A model generated the notes under the pieces. It did not search any database. It was not told the DNA's origin and was given only the letters and a program-made list of their open reading frames with translations. The position numbers and the translations under genes are program-made. From Inonotus obliquus (lineage: Eukaryota; Basidiomycota; Agaricomycetes; Hymenochaetales; Hymenochaetaceae), in contig JAJHTX010000013.1 in the NCBI GenBank assembly GCA_032164295.1, positions 496,001 to 560,000 on the forward strand: a stretch of DNA of 64,000 nucleotides. The letters run 5' to 3'. Shown piece by piece: positions 10,388 to 22,649 of this stretch (position 1 is the stretch's first letter; each line of letters starts with the position of its first letter).

Positions 10388-11087
10388 AGTGTTAGTACAG
10401 ATAGTTAAGGTCATCACTTAGTTGTTAGTATAACTAACATTACAATAATAGTATTAGACCGAAGGTTACAGAAGTTGGTCAATAGTTGTTTTAAGACAGA
10501 GCTTAACACATCCTCTAAGGTGGCTATTGATTCCACAGCTATAGTAACATATTGGATTTGGATTAACCCCTCTTTCAAGGTAATAACCAGATCTAGATGC
10601 CAATTCTACTAGATCAGCGCCTCCAAACTAACAACAATCTTCTCTAGAAACTGACTAATTCATTCTATTTAGAGTGATATTGATAAACTGAGGAGTAATC
10701 TCACTCTAGAAACTGACTAATTCATTCTATTTAGAGTGATATTGATAAACTGAGGAGTAATCTCATATATGTCCTTCTGATTGAACCTAAATGAGAATTA
10801 CTCCAGAGATAATGGAAGCACATGTTGAGTACTCACAATAACTGAGCATTATGTTTAATTACAAGAATCTATTCGATAGTCATCACAGCATACTTATAAC
10901 AGTTACAGTTTGATAAACCAATATGTTGGAGTAGGCATGGGAGGTCTGAAATAAACTGTTCTTTCAAATGCTAGGATTATATCAATATACACAAAAAGAA
11001 GATGCAGTAGAATGAACTTGTCTGGTCTCGGAAAGAATACAAGTAATGAATTGAGTTTACTTTGAGAATAGGATAGATTGAAGAGTT
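10388..11087. other. AT-rich DNA without a recognisable gene
   Basis: No frame with coding character was seen on either strand. The only structure noted is the tandem duplication at 10642-10765. Confidence 0.6.
10642..10765. repeat. Tandem duplication, 2 x 62 bp
   Basis: The unit CTCTAGAAACTGACTAATTC... occurs twice in immediate succession with identical sequence, first at 10642 and again at 10704. Identity of the copies indicates a recent slippage or unequal-crossover event in otherwise unconstrained sequence. Confidence 0.85.
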
Positions 11088-11650
11088 ATCTACAGTAGAC
11101 ATTTCTCAAAATAAAGTCGACAACATCAATCAGTGCATTTGTGCTTGTCACACCTTGCCATGTAATTGCCAATACCTCTTGATAGAATATCTACTGAGAT
11201 CAGAAGCTTACCTGAGTTATAGCATCTAGTGTCACAACTATAATGAGGAGATAAATACTCTTGTCCTTTCACTCCCACCTATTCTCTCTATGAGGATCAG
11301 ATCCATATGCCTGTAATTCTGACCTGATCTATCTGAGCATGACTTCTGTAGTGGCAGCCTTAAATCTGCTTGAAACAAATGCCTATAAAATGTCTGAGGC
11401 TGTCTGAGAATGGAAAGTTCTCTTCCTAGTTAGACCTCTAATCATGATAGTTGAACTAGCACTCGCAAATGATAGATTGAGGCTAATATATTCCAGAGGG
11501 TCATTCTTGAACTGCTTGACTTTGTGTGCCCTAAGAGAAATATTAGGAACAATGACCTCTTCCACAAGTCTGATGGTTGCCTCCTCGCTCGCAAAAATTC
11601 CTTGGTAGTTACTGGAGTAAATAGTAGTGCTAAGAAAATAAAGTGCTTAG
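11088..11650 (-). pseudogene. CSE1: Fragment of CSE1/exportin-2 (importin-alpha re-exporter)
   Basis: Read on the minus strand, conceptual pieces match the middle of the CSE1/CAS HEAT-repeat protein, which returns importin alpha to the cytoplasm. From high to low coordinates: FLSTTIYSSNYQGIF, LVEEVIVPNISLRAH, FKNDPLEYISLNLSF, a WKDKSIYLL-like block and GVTSTNALIDVVDF. These are in the family's order (the LPN-LR block, the DDPLEYIR block, the NWKAKDSAIYLL block, the GVTSTN block). Frames shift and several codons are stops (some where Trp is expected). A short intron-like gap precedes GVTSTN. Only this part of the roughly 950-residue protein was found, so it is a relic, not the working gene. 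Confidence 0.7.
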
Positions 11651-13139
11651 CTGACTGTACACAGTTTAGATGGGAGAACAACACTCTATAACCTGCTTGC
11701 AATTCCAACAGCATTTCCTCCAAGTTGTGAGAGCTTTTTAAATGTGACTAGGACTGTGATCATAATAAAGAAATAGCTGGTGCTTGAGACTATGAGCAGG
11801 TTGAAAACAAGAATATAAGTTAAGAGTGACTATATAGAAGGAAGGGAGCAACAGGTGTCTTTTGCTACTACAGAAGACAACAACAAACTCTTGTTCATCC
11901 TACTACAAGGACACTCTTAGTAAATATTGCATTTATCCAGGATGAGGTCTTCCTGCTTTTGTACCACCCTAGAAAAATGATGAGACACCAACTTTTGTTT
12001 TATACATTATGCAGTAGGTATAGATGATGACAACTGGTTCAAAGCTTTAGATGCCTACAACAATTATATCTGTTATTAGCAATCTAGTTTGCCTTTCTTC
12101 TATAAAGCTAAATAACTATGCAGAAGATAGTGAGGATGCTGGTGGTGAAACAGAGACAAATGACTTGTTACTTGATGTGTGGCTCATAGAGATAAAGCTA
12201 ATTGGATATGCTGCAATTTTGAGTTAGCTCCTATACCTAAAGTCAAAGTCAAAGTAGCTGAAGTTGGAGACTGCTGCAGGCAAGTTGAACATAAGGATGC
12301 GGGTTTAGGAGCATTTGCAGATGAAAGTGATGTAGGTATTTTGCTGTATAGAAGACGACTATAGACCCTTGTCTATTCTGCCATAAAGATAAACATGAAA
12401 AGAAGTCAAACAAGTTATAAAACATGAAACTAGTGACCTCACAGATGACTGAGACTGAGTCGTTTATACTCCCTCTCTTCTTCTTCCTGTTTCTTATTAA
12501 TCCAGAACAAAAGCACTAACAATCATATTTCATTATAGACATGCATTAGAAAGGGGTATCATAATCTCTGTAGAGAGTTCTACCTGAGGTGGAGATAGTA
12601 ATTGATGGAGAGAGGAGATAAGTAGGATAATTATAGTATATAAAAGAGTGTACATACAATGCACATTGCCTATACTGTTCGGTCCCTCATCACAAAGAAA
12701 GATCTAACTTACTATTTATAGTTTGGAGATTTAGGCTTGTTTGAAAGCTGTTGATAATGTTGGTTGAGTCCTAGTTAGTTATTTTGTATCTATTGGTCTG
12801 TACTACTAATCTGTATAATAGAGTAATACAACTATCTTGCTAATACACCTATATATTTTGTCCCAATTACTATGTTACTCAAAAGTATTTATCAAAATGT
12901 TATTTTAGCAAAATAAATTAGATTTTTTAGTGGTGAATTGTATAAGATATAGCAGTTGCAATGCCAAAGGGAGAGAATTCTGTAAGCAGGCATAACAGTT
13001 AACTATCTCATTCTATCATGAAGGATATAACATTGAGCTACAAAAATCTGAATATGGTTACATGTATAGCTGGACCTGAACATATGTACTTAAATTAGAT
13101 CTTTAGTATTTCACAAACTATGATTTTTGTACTATCTGA
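11651..13139. other. AT-rich DNA, no gene recognised
   Basis: Only short ORFs occur (for example 12179-12364, plus) and none has a recognisable motif. More of the CSE1 relic could lie to the right, but I could not align it. Confidence 0.5.
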
Positions 13140-14290
13140 AGAAGGAGAGGAGGTACTGACTTGACAAGGTTGTCTTTTTTGTTCTGCTATGTACTTACCA
13201 CATGTCTTAGATATTTTGACATATATAGAAGCACATTTTCAAGTACTTTTTTTATGTAGTTATATCAAAGTTCTATGTGCAGTATTTGTTGAGAAATTGG
13301 CCAATTTATTCATTTTCAGCCTCTGAGGGTACAATGTATATGAAAAAATGCTAGGTTTTTTGACTTCAGTTGTAAAAGAAATAAATTTCTAGAGTGGATA
13401 TGTGATTATGAACATCAGTTGGAATATTTATAGTGTTGGTGGTTACTTTTGGGAACAGGCCATAACCTTTATAGTACCTATCTCTTCTGCTTGAGGCTAA
13501 TCTTTCTCTTGTTGACCATAGTAAAAAGAATGTGCTATAATCTTTATATAGTCTCTTTCAAGCTGATCAGCTTTCATATTGACTTTTCCCTCTATCAAAT
13601 GAGCAATAATTATTTTTGTATCTATTGTAAGAAGACATGTACTTTTCTCTACTTTTAAAATTCTTATCTAAATATTGCAGATTGGTAAGATTGGACTTTA
13701 TCTTCAGTAGCTCTAAGTTATCTTGATTCTTAGTTTATTAAGATTCTGAGCTGACCAGAGTTGCTGTGGGCTTTGCCATTCTTAATTGCTTTAAATAATC
13801 TAGAAGTTTGAGTTGAGCAGATATAGTAAAGGAGGTCATCTCTGGAGTTTTAGCTAACTATCAAAGTATATAAGAGTCCGAAAACAAATTTGCATGAGAA
13901 ATAAGCATACTAACAGCTTTGTATAGTTCAAATAACTGTTTATAATATATTGCTAGTGTTGGCTATTATACTGAACAAAACAAACTTGATTCAAATGTGT
14001 GAAACATGTTATATTCTTCTTACAGCTAAAGTCAAAATATCTGAGAATCGGGCCCTTAGGTGCTTTTTTCTGATGCACGTCATGCTCTTAAAGATCAAAA
14101 ACAGAGTAATCGGCCATTTTCTCAGTCAATACTGCACATAAAACTCTGATCTTAACATGTAAAAAAAAGTACTTGAAAATGCGCTTCTAACGATGTAAAA
14201 ATGTCTGAGAAATGTGATGTGTACATGGTGAAACAAAAATTGCAATTGCATCAAGTATGTATACCTTTGCATTCAATTGTTGTTGTTGGA
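13140..14290. repeat. Diverged large inverted repeat (foldback)
   Basis: The left arm, about 13140-13390, and the right arm, about 14010-14290, are reverse complements with many substitutions. A conserved core is AAGCRCATTTTCAAGTACTT at about 13229 and, inverted, at about 14168. It continues through TATGTGCAGTATT and a TTTTGACTT block on the inner side. The 620-bp centre is AT-rich and has no convincing gene. It looks like an old TIR transposon or an older inverted duplication. Ends and target duplication could not be fixed. Confidence 0.6.
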
Positions 14291-14597
14291 TCAGGGAATC
14301 CTACAGACTCTGAAGCTTGCCTGTCCAGCCTTAGTTTGGTGGTGCCTAGAGCCTCTCTGAGTCAGCAGTGCCTACAGAGACTTAGCAGTCCAACAGACCA
14401 GCACTGTCTTGCAGGTAAACCTGTGTATACTTCACAATACAGGGTGCTCTGTAGCTACTACTAACTGTATCTCAATAAATGCTCAATCTATCTCTACTTC
14501 GATTTTGCTCATATCTCACCTTGCACTTATCTGATTGTGTTGCTGCTTTGCACACTAGCTCTTGCACATGCCAATTACTTCCCTACCAAGCACCATG

Positions 14598-17500
14598 TCC
14601 GACTCTGCAGGTGCTGACTCACAATCAGCATTTGCAAAGCTGGACACATCCAACTATAAAACTTGAAAGTTTGACATTCAGGCCCTCCTGCAGACCAAGA
14701 TGCTATAGTGGCTTATTAGTAGTCAAGAGAAGCAACCTGATGAGGAGAACAAGCCTGAACTAGCCACATAGCAGGTGAAGGCTGAGTGTGCAGCTGGTCT
14801 CATCTATCAGAATATAGACCAGAGCACGCAGATCCTTGTTAGAGAGAACATCTCAGACCCTGTCAAGACGTGGAGTACACTTAAGAAGTTGCATGAGCAG
14901 GACAATGCCACTGTGCATTTTCTGGCCTATCACTCTTATTTAGAATAAAGAGAATGAGTCACTCAAGCAGCTCACCTCTAGAGTTGAAAGGGCATTGCGT
15001 AATATTAAGAACATATGCAAAGCAGACCTCACTTTAGAGAATAGAAGTTTGAGGAAGAGCTTGCATGTGCTGTTCTATATCATTCTCTGCCTAAGGAGCT
15101 CTCTTTCTTCAGATCTGCTGTCCTTCTCAGGCCTGACTTTGGCTAGGAGGTACTCAAGTCATTCTTCATTCTTGAAGATTATAACAGGAGGGGTGTAGAA
15201 CCACAGGCTGTTGTAATGCATATATCCACTTCAGCTTAGAAACACTCTAAGAATACTACTTGTGAGTTCTGTGGCATTAAGAGGACTTGCAGAGGCAACC
15301 TGCTTTAAGAAGCAGAATGCAAGCAAGGAAGTGAGGGCAGAGATCAAGGACAAGAAGGAAAAGAAGAGACAGAAGCAGAAGGCCAATGTTGCTAAGGAGG
15401 AAGACTAATGCTGCTCAATCTGCTGAATTTTCTGACAATGCAAGTACTCTTGCCACATGACACAGACACTGGTTCCACCACTATAAAGCAAAGCATATTC
15501 CAGAAAGTCAGACTTGCAAACAACCATATTATTCATTCAGTTAGTATGGGAACAGTGTGCTTCCAACCTTCATTAGGTGGAAAACCTGGACAGTTGCTTG
15601 AATTCCATTGTGAACTCTATATTCCAGATCTCAGAAACAACCTTCTCTCAGTCTTGTATTTAACCAGAACCAAATCCTATTTAAACAACACAACACAGTC
15701 CTCTTCACTGTAACCATTGCTTTCAACAATGCTGCAATACTCAATGGACAATGTTGTACTGATGTATTTGCTGAGAATCAGCCTAGTGCAAAGATCAAAG
15801 CCACTGGAGATGACAAGGGAGGGGAGTACATGTCTACAGAGTAGGAGCAGTTATGCCAGAGAGCAGGCATTTACAGGCAGCACACCATCAGAGATGAACC
15901 TCACCAGAATGGAGTTGCAGAGAGGGCCAACAGGATACTTGCAGAGAGAATCACCACAATGCTCAATGAGGCACATCTGCCTCCCAGCTTCTGGTGGGAT
16001 GTAGTAGCAGCATTTATGCATGTGCACAGCTCTCCCACCTCAGCTGTAAGATGGCAAGACCTATAAGGCCTGGTACAAGTCTAAACCAGATGTGTCTCAT
16101 TTGAGAGTGTTTGGATGCACCTCCTATGTGCATGTGAAGAAGGACCAGAGAAGGCCATTGCAGTCTCACACTTGGAAGTGTGTCTTTCTTGGTTATCCTT
16201 CAAACTACAAGGGCTGGCTATTCTGGAATCCACTCACCAGGAAGGAGATCATCAGTGACTCTGCTCAGTTTGATGAGAGAGTGTTCTCTGGTACATTCAG
16301 AACCTCTGTTAACTTGAGAGTACATCTCACTCATGAGGCAAAAGATCTGCCAGAGCAAGAGGGAGTTGATGATGAGTTGGATGTCCTGCCACCTCTTTTG
16401 CCAACTGCACCTGTTCCACCTGCACCCCCATCTCCTGTACATTCACCTTCTCCACCACCTGCTGCACAATCACCTCCACCACCCACCAGACCACAGCCTG
16501 CTCAGCACACTCAACAGCCTCACAATGCACCTGCATCTTTAAGTTCCTCACAGAGTCATTCACAGTCCAATTTACCATCACCTGAGAAGAGAGCCAGAAC
16601 TGCTTCTCGGTCTAAACCTTGGCCAGGCTCTAACTGAAGACCCAAACCAAGACCATTCACAGGTGGTTGGAATAGGTACACGAATCCTCTCATGCACTAT
16701 CCTGGGAGGAGACTGCCTAGACCATCTGTGCCAGTTACACAGCCAGTGCCAACTTCAGAGCCAGAGGCTAAGATGGTGCATCAGCCAGATGAAGATGTGA
16801 ACATGGACAGTAATTCTTCTGATGAACTGGATGTGATGTCTGAGGAGGAGCTGCAAGCTGAAGCACTCATGTTCTCTGCCCTAATGGACTTTAGAGCCAA
16901 TGAAGGCCTGGACCAGAGATGTGTACATTCCATTTGAGGATACCTTTGACTATGTCACCAACAAGTTTGAGCAAGTGTTCTCTGCACGAGCCAGACAGCA
17001 GTATGGATCCAAGCCATATCAGTAGAAGGACATCAAGAGCAGACCTGATACACATCTCTGGGAAGAAGCTGCAATGCAGGAGTTTGTCAGTCTCATTGAG
17101 AATGGCACATTTCAGCCTGTGAGGCTTCCTGCTGGCAGAAAGCCAATTGGCTGCAGATGGATATTTAAGCTGAAGAGAAAGGCATATGGGTCAGTGGACA
17201 GATATAAGGTCAGACTGGTTGCAAAGGGCTACTTTCAGCATCCTAGATTGGAGTTCTCCCAAGTGAGCAGCATTAAGAGCCATCCTTGCACTTGCTGCAC
17301 TTGAGGACCTGGAGCTCTACAGTGTGGACATCTCCACTGCCTTTCTTAATGGTGATATGGAGCATGATATGTACATGCAGTAGCCTGAGGGATTTGAAGA
17401 GTGCCTTGGTCCTGGCTTTGTTCTCAAGCATGTCAAGTCTATATAGACTGAAGCAAGCTGGCAGACAGTGGCACAAGAAGCTTGACACTGTTCTTCAGAA

Positions 17501-18300
17501 CATGGGCTTTACATTAGTGTGCTGTGACTACAGCATATGGGTCTACAGAAAGGAGGATGTTAGAATCATTATTCCTGTCTATGTTGATGATATGACCATT
17601 GCTGCAAAGTCAAAGCAGCAGTACCAGTCTGTGAGAGACAAGCTGGCCAAGCACTTCAAACTGCATGATCTGGGTCCTACATCCTTTCTACTTGGTGTGC
17701 ACATTGAGAGAGACACAAGCAAGCATTCTCTATCCCTCTCACAGAGACAGTATATTGTAGATGTGCTTGAGAGATTTGGAATGTCTGACTACAGTCCTGT
17801 GAGGACCACTATGCTCCAGATCCCTCCTCCTCTGGGCTGTTCACTGCCTATTGTGATGCAGACCATGGTGGCAATCAGGACAACAAGAGATCCACTAGTG
17901 GGATGGTGATCAAGATGGGAACTGGTGCGATTAGCTAGGCTAGCAAGTTACAGCCTATTGTGACTCTGTCTACTACTGAAGCAGAATATATTGCTGCAGT
18001 CAGTGCAGGTCAGGAGATCATGTGGCTAAGAAATCTGTTTACAGAGTTTGGGTATAGCTTTGATGCACTCTCCTCCTTATAGATGGATAACCAGTCTGCC
18101 CTGTCTGTTGCCCAGAATCCAGAGCACCATGGAAGGATGAAGCATCTGGACCTGAGGTTCTATTGGCTCAGAGATGTTGTTAAGGCTGGTCATATGAAAG
18201 TGAACTATATGCCTGCTAAGATCATGCCTGCAGACATTCTCACCAAGGCCTTAGGATATGTTAAGGTGCAGCAGATGGTTGGACTTCTTGGACTTTCATA
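14598..18300 (+). pseudogene. Ty1/copia Gag-Pol, forward copy
   Basis: The reading starts at ATG 14598 (MSDSAGADSQSAFAKLDTSN) and runs through UBN2-like Gag, a CEFCG zinc-knuckle remnant (near 15255) and integrase. Integrase landmarks are HQNGVAERANRIL near 15910 and FGCTSYVHVKK near 16109, followed by a Pro/Ser/His spacer. RT follows (GCRWIFKLKRKA near 17150, VDISTAFLNGDM near 17330, YVDDMTIAAKS near 17579), then RNase H ending DILTKALG near 18240. It is broken by many stops and frame changes; early ones fit TGG-to-TGA/TAG. In this copy about 270 bp between RT and RNase H are missing at 17807/17808. The inverted copy has that stretch. Confidence 0.85.
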
Positions 18301-18329
18301 GTTAAGAGATGTGTCAGATCAGGAGGGAG

Positions 18330-18480
18330 TGTTGGAATTGTGATCCTAACACATTCTCCTTATTTATCATATATGCACACTTGAGTATCTTATGGTTATC
18401 TGTATTTTATTTTGTTTCTCCTTTCTTTCTGAAATGTGACAACTTTTGGTTACATTCTGATTCTGTAATCTAGCCCTCAA
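18330..18480 (+). repeat. Start of copia 3' LTR, truncated
   Basis: After the RNase H stop, the purine tract AGGAGGGAG is followed by TGTTGGAATTGTGATCC, the usual layout of polypurine tract and LTR start in Ty1/copia elements. The sequence turns into the inverted copy near 18480, so the LTR is incomplete. No matching full 5' LTR was found before 14598. Confidence 0.55.
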
Positions 18481-21400
18481 AGCGGCCTGATGCAGTGGAT
18501 GGCACTCCCTACATCTTGTCCTCATCTACTGTATACAGTGTGTTTAGGTTGCTGCTGCTCACATCTGAAGCATAGGTGAGCTTGTAGCCCTCTGTCCCTT
18601 GCAGATATTTGCACATGTGCTTTACAGTCTTCTAGTGTGCAACATCAGGATTGGAGGAGAATCTTGTCAGAACCCCCACAGCATATGCAATATCTGGCCT
18701 AGTGGCTACAGCCAGATACATGAGTGCACCAACCAGTTGCTTGTATGGTACAGTCTGCATGTAAGCTGTCTCCTGCTCTGTCTGAGGAGCCATTGCCTTG
18801 CTAAGATTGTGATTGATGCTCATCAATGGGGGTCCTCACAGGACTGTAGTCAGACATTCCAAATCTCTCAAGCACATCTACAATATACTGTCTCTGTGAG
18901 AGGGATAGAGAATGCTTGCTTGTGTCTCTCTCAATGTGCACACCAAGTAGAAAGGATGTAGGACCCAGATCATGCAGTTTGAAGTGCTTGGCCAGCTTGT
19001 CTCTCACAGACTGGTACTGCTGCTTTGACTTTGCAGCAATGGTCATATCATCAACATAGACAGGAATAATGATTCTAACATCCTCCTTTCTGTAGACCCA
19101 TATGCTGTAGTCACAGCACACTAATGTAAAGCCCATGTTCTGAAGAACAGTGTCAAGCTTCTTGTGCCACTGTCTGCCAGCTTGCTTCAGTCTATATAGA
19201 CTTGACATGCTTGAGAACAAAGCCAGGACCAAGGCACTCTTCAAATCCCTCAGGCTACTGCATGTACATATCATGCTCCATATCACCATTAAGAAAGGCA
19301 GTGGAGATGTCCACACTGTAGAGCTCCAGGTCCTCAAGTGCAGCAAGTGCAAGGATGGCTCTTAATGCTGCTCACTTGGGAGAACTCCAATCTAGGATGC
19401 TGAAAGTAGCCCTTTGCAACCAGTCTGACCTTATATCTGTCCACTGACCCATATGCCTTTCTCTTCAGCTTAAATATCCATCTGCAGCCAATTGGCTTTC
19501 TGCCAGCAGGAAGCCTCACAGGCTGAAATGTGCCATTCTCAATGAGACTGACAAACTCCTGCATTGCAGCTTCTTCCCAGAGATGTGTATCAGGTCTGCT
19601 CTTGATGTCCTTCTACTGATATGGCTTGGATCCATACTGCTGTCTGGCTCGTGCAGAGAACACTTGCTCAAACTTGTTGGTGACATAGTCAAAGGTATCC
19701 TCAAATGGAATGTACACATCTCTGGTCCAGGCCTTCATTGGCTCTAAAGTCCATTAGGGCAGAGAACATGAGTGCTTCAGCTTGCAGCTCCTCCTCAGAC
19801 ATCACATCCAGTTCATCAGAAGAATTACTGTCCATGTTCACATCTTCATCTGGCTGATGCACCATCTTAGCCTCTGGCTCTGAAGTTGGCACTGGCTGTG
19901 TAACTGGCACAGATGGTCTAGGCAGTCTCCTCCCAGGATAGTGCATGAGAGGATTCGTGTACCTATTCCAACCACCTGTGAATGGTCTTGGTTTGGGTCT
20001 TCAGTTAGAGCCTGGCCAAGGTTTAGACCGAGAAGCAGTTCTGGCTCTCTTCTCAGGTGATGGTAAATTGGACTGTGAATGACTCTGTGAGGAACTTAAA
20101 GATGCAGGTGCATTGTGAGGCTGTTGAGTGTGCTGAGCAGGCTGTGGTCTGGTGGGTGGTGGAGGTGATTGTGCAGCAGGTGGTGGAGAAGGTGAATGTA
20201 CAGGAGATGGGGGTGCAGGTGGAACAGGTGCAGTTGGCAAAAGAGGTGGCAGGACATCCAACTCATCATCAACTCCCTCTTGCTCTGGCAGATCTTTTGC
20301 CTCATGAGTGAGATGTACTCTCAAGTTAACAGAGGTTCTGAATGTACCAGAGAACACTCTCTCATCAAACTGAGCAGAGTCACTGATGATCTCCTTCCTG
20401 GTGAGTGGATTCCAGAATAGCCAGCCCTTGTAGTTTGAAGGATAACCAAGAAAGACACACTTCCAAGTGTGAGACTGCAATGGCCTTCTCTGGTCCTTCT
20501 TCACATGCACATAGGAGGTGCATCCAAACACTCTCAAATGAGACACATCTGGTTTAGACTTGTACCAGGCCTTATAGGTCTTGCCATCTTACAGCTGAGG
20601 TGGGAGAGCTGTGCACATGCATAAATGCTGCTACTACATCCCACCAGAAGCTGGGAGGCAGATGTGCCTCATTGAGCATTGTGGTGATTCTCTCTGCAAG
20701 TATCCTGTTGGCCCTCTCTGCAACTCCATTCTGGTGAGGTTCATCTCTGATGGTGTGCTGCCTGTAAATGCCTGCTCTCTGGCATAACTGCTCCTACTCT
20801 GTAGACATGTACTCCCCTCCCTTGTCATCTCCAGTGGCTTTGATCTTTGCACTAGGCTGATTCTCAGCAAATACATCAGTACAACATTGTCCATTGAGTA
20901 TTGCAGCATTGTTGAAAGCAATGGTTACAGTGAAGAGGACTGTGTTGTGTTGTTTAAATAGGATTTGGTTCTGGTTAAATACAAGACTGAGAGAAGGTTG
21001 TTTCTGAGATCTGGAATATAGAGTTCACAATGGAATTCAAGCAACTGTCCAGGTTTTCCACCTAATGAAGGTTGGAAGCACACTGTTCCCATACTAACTG
21101 AATGAATAATATGGTTGTTTGCAAGTCTGACTTTCTGGAATATGCTTTGCTTTATAGTGGTGGAACCAGTGTCTGTGTCATGTGGCAAGAGTACTTGCAT
21201 TGTCAGAAAATTCAGCAGATTGAGCAGCATTAGTCTTCCTCCTTAGCAACATTGGCCTTCTGCTTCTGTCTCTTCTTTTCCTTCTTGTCCTTGATCTCTG
21301 CCCTCACTTCCTTGCTTGCATTCTGCTTCTTAAAGCAGGTTGCCTCTGCAAGTCCTCTTAATGCCACAGAACTCACAAGTAGTATTCTTAGAGTGTTTCT

Positions 21401-21895
21401 AAGCTGAAGTGGATATATGCATTACAACAGCCTGTGGTTCTACACCCCTCCTGTTATAATCTTCAAGAATGAAGAATGACTTGAGTACCTCCTAGCCAAA
21501 GTCAGGCCTGAGAAGGACAGCAGATCTGAAGAAAGAGAGCTCCTTAGGCAGAGAATGATATAGAACAGCACATGCAAGCTCTTCCTCAAACTTCTATTCT
21601 CTAAAGTGAGGTCTGCTTTGCATATGTTCTTAATATTACGCAATGCCCTTTCAACTCTAGAGGTGAGCTGCTTGAGTGACTCATTCTCTTTATTCTAAAT
21701 AAGAGTGATAGGCCAGAAAATGCACAGTGGCATTGTCCTGCTCATGCAACTTCTTAAGTGTACTCCACGTCTTGACAGGGTCTGAGATGTTCTCTCTAAC
21801 AAGGATCTGCGTGCTCTGGTCTATATTCTGATAGATGAGACCAGCTGCACACTCAGCCTTCACCTGCTATGTGGCTAGTTCAGGCTTGTTCTCCT
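18480..21895 (-). pseudogene. Ty1/copia Gag-Pol, inverted copy
   Basis: This is the mirror of the forward copy, read from 21895 down. It lacks the Gag N-terminus (cut at 21895), then repeats the same Gag, integrase and RT pieces with the same stops and frameshifts. Past the arm end (18830 and lower) it contains what the forward copy lost: the RT end with MSINHNLSKAMAPQ, PYKQLVGALMYLAVATRPDI and LTRFSSNPDVAH, down to about 18480. It has no RNase H end and no LTR. Shared lesions show the element was already dead when it was duplicated. Confidence 0.85.
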
Positions 21896-22570
21896 AGGTT
21901 GCTCTGGAACAGAGCGAAACACAGCACGCACATTATCAGGCATGAATTGTAACTCATTACACATCTGAGCAGCTGGTGTTTGTGAATGAAAGTGCATGTG
22001 ATCGCTAGACTTATATCCAAAATCAAGCATGGGCGCTTGAAGACAAATGAGCTTGTCAGAAGCACTTCTTCACAAGAGGAAAGCGGTGAGTCGATGCCTT
22101 GAATTATTCACAGACCATCTGGTCTATCAAATGCATACAGGTATTTCTTGCTACCCGCTATCACCCTTGATGGGGTGGTTGACTGTATGGTCATTGAAAA
22201 TGCGTTCAATGCAAATCTCTTTGCAGAGTTCATTGCCAGTCTTCTGGATAAAATGAACTCATTCCCTGCACCAAGGTCCATGGTTGTTATGGACAACTGT
22301 TCAATACACAAGGCTCCTGCAATTCGTCAACTCATCGAGTCCAGGTTGGCTTCCTTCTTGTCATCTACCTATTGTCGCGCTAATATTTGCATAGGGGTAT
22401 TAGACTGGAGTTTTTGCTACTATATTCACCAGACTTTAACCCCATTGAACTTGCCTTCTCACTTATAAAGGCCCGGCTTAGGAGGCATTGAATGCAAGGA
22501 GATCAATTGATTGTTGAGCAATTATATACCTAGGCTTACTGTATTACTTCTGAAAAATGTAGATCTTTCT
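21896..22570 (+). pseudogene. DDE transposase (IS630/Tc1/mariner-type), left copy, 5' truncated
   Basis: Conceptual translation gives HYTSEQLVFVNESACDR near 21955-22010. A 54-bp GTGAGT...ACAG intron (22087-22140) and YFLLPAITLDGVVDC follow, then VVMDNCSIHK near 22285. After a second short intron-like gap come LYSPDFNPIELAFSLIKARL near 22420-22475 and a decaying tail to about 22570. The three catalytic positions are the VNES, MDN and NPIE blocks. The first should be Asp and is Asn here. Stops follow CDR and near 22490. The 5' part is missing because the copia palindrome arm abuts at 21895. Confidence 0.8.
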
Positions 22571-22649
22571 TTCGACCCTCAGGATACAATGTGTTGTAAT
22601 AGAAATTTTCTCATGATTTTGCACCGAGTAGAAGAGCTCCATACATTTG

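Larger units (their letters stand above)
14743..21895. repeat. 7.15-kb palindrome: 3065-bp arms, 1023-bp spacer
   Basis: Arm 14743-17807 mirrors 18831-21895. Paired positions always sum to 36638 at every landmark compared (eight ORF pairs with identical translations and both arm ends), so there is no net indel. The outer ends differ from base 14742/21896 and the inner ends from 17808/18830. The spacer is not symmetric: its left part is RNase H plus LTR start in forward sense, and its right part is the RT-RNase H connection in reverse sense. Confidence 0.95.

Noticed and set aside
16218..16581. Antisense ORFs in the copia spacer (and mirror copies at 20057-20420)
   Set aside because: They are shadows of the Pro/His-rich spacer frame and carry no family motif.
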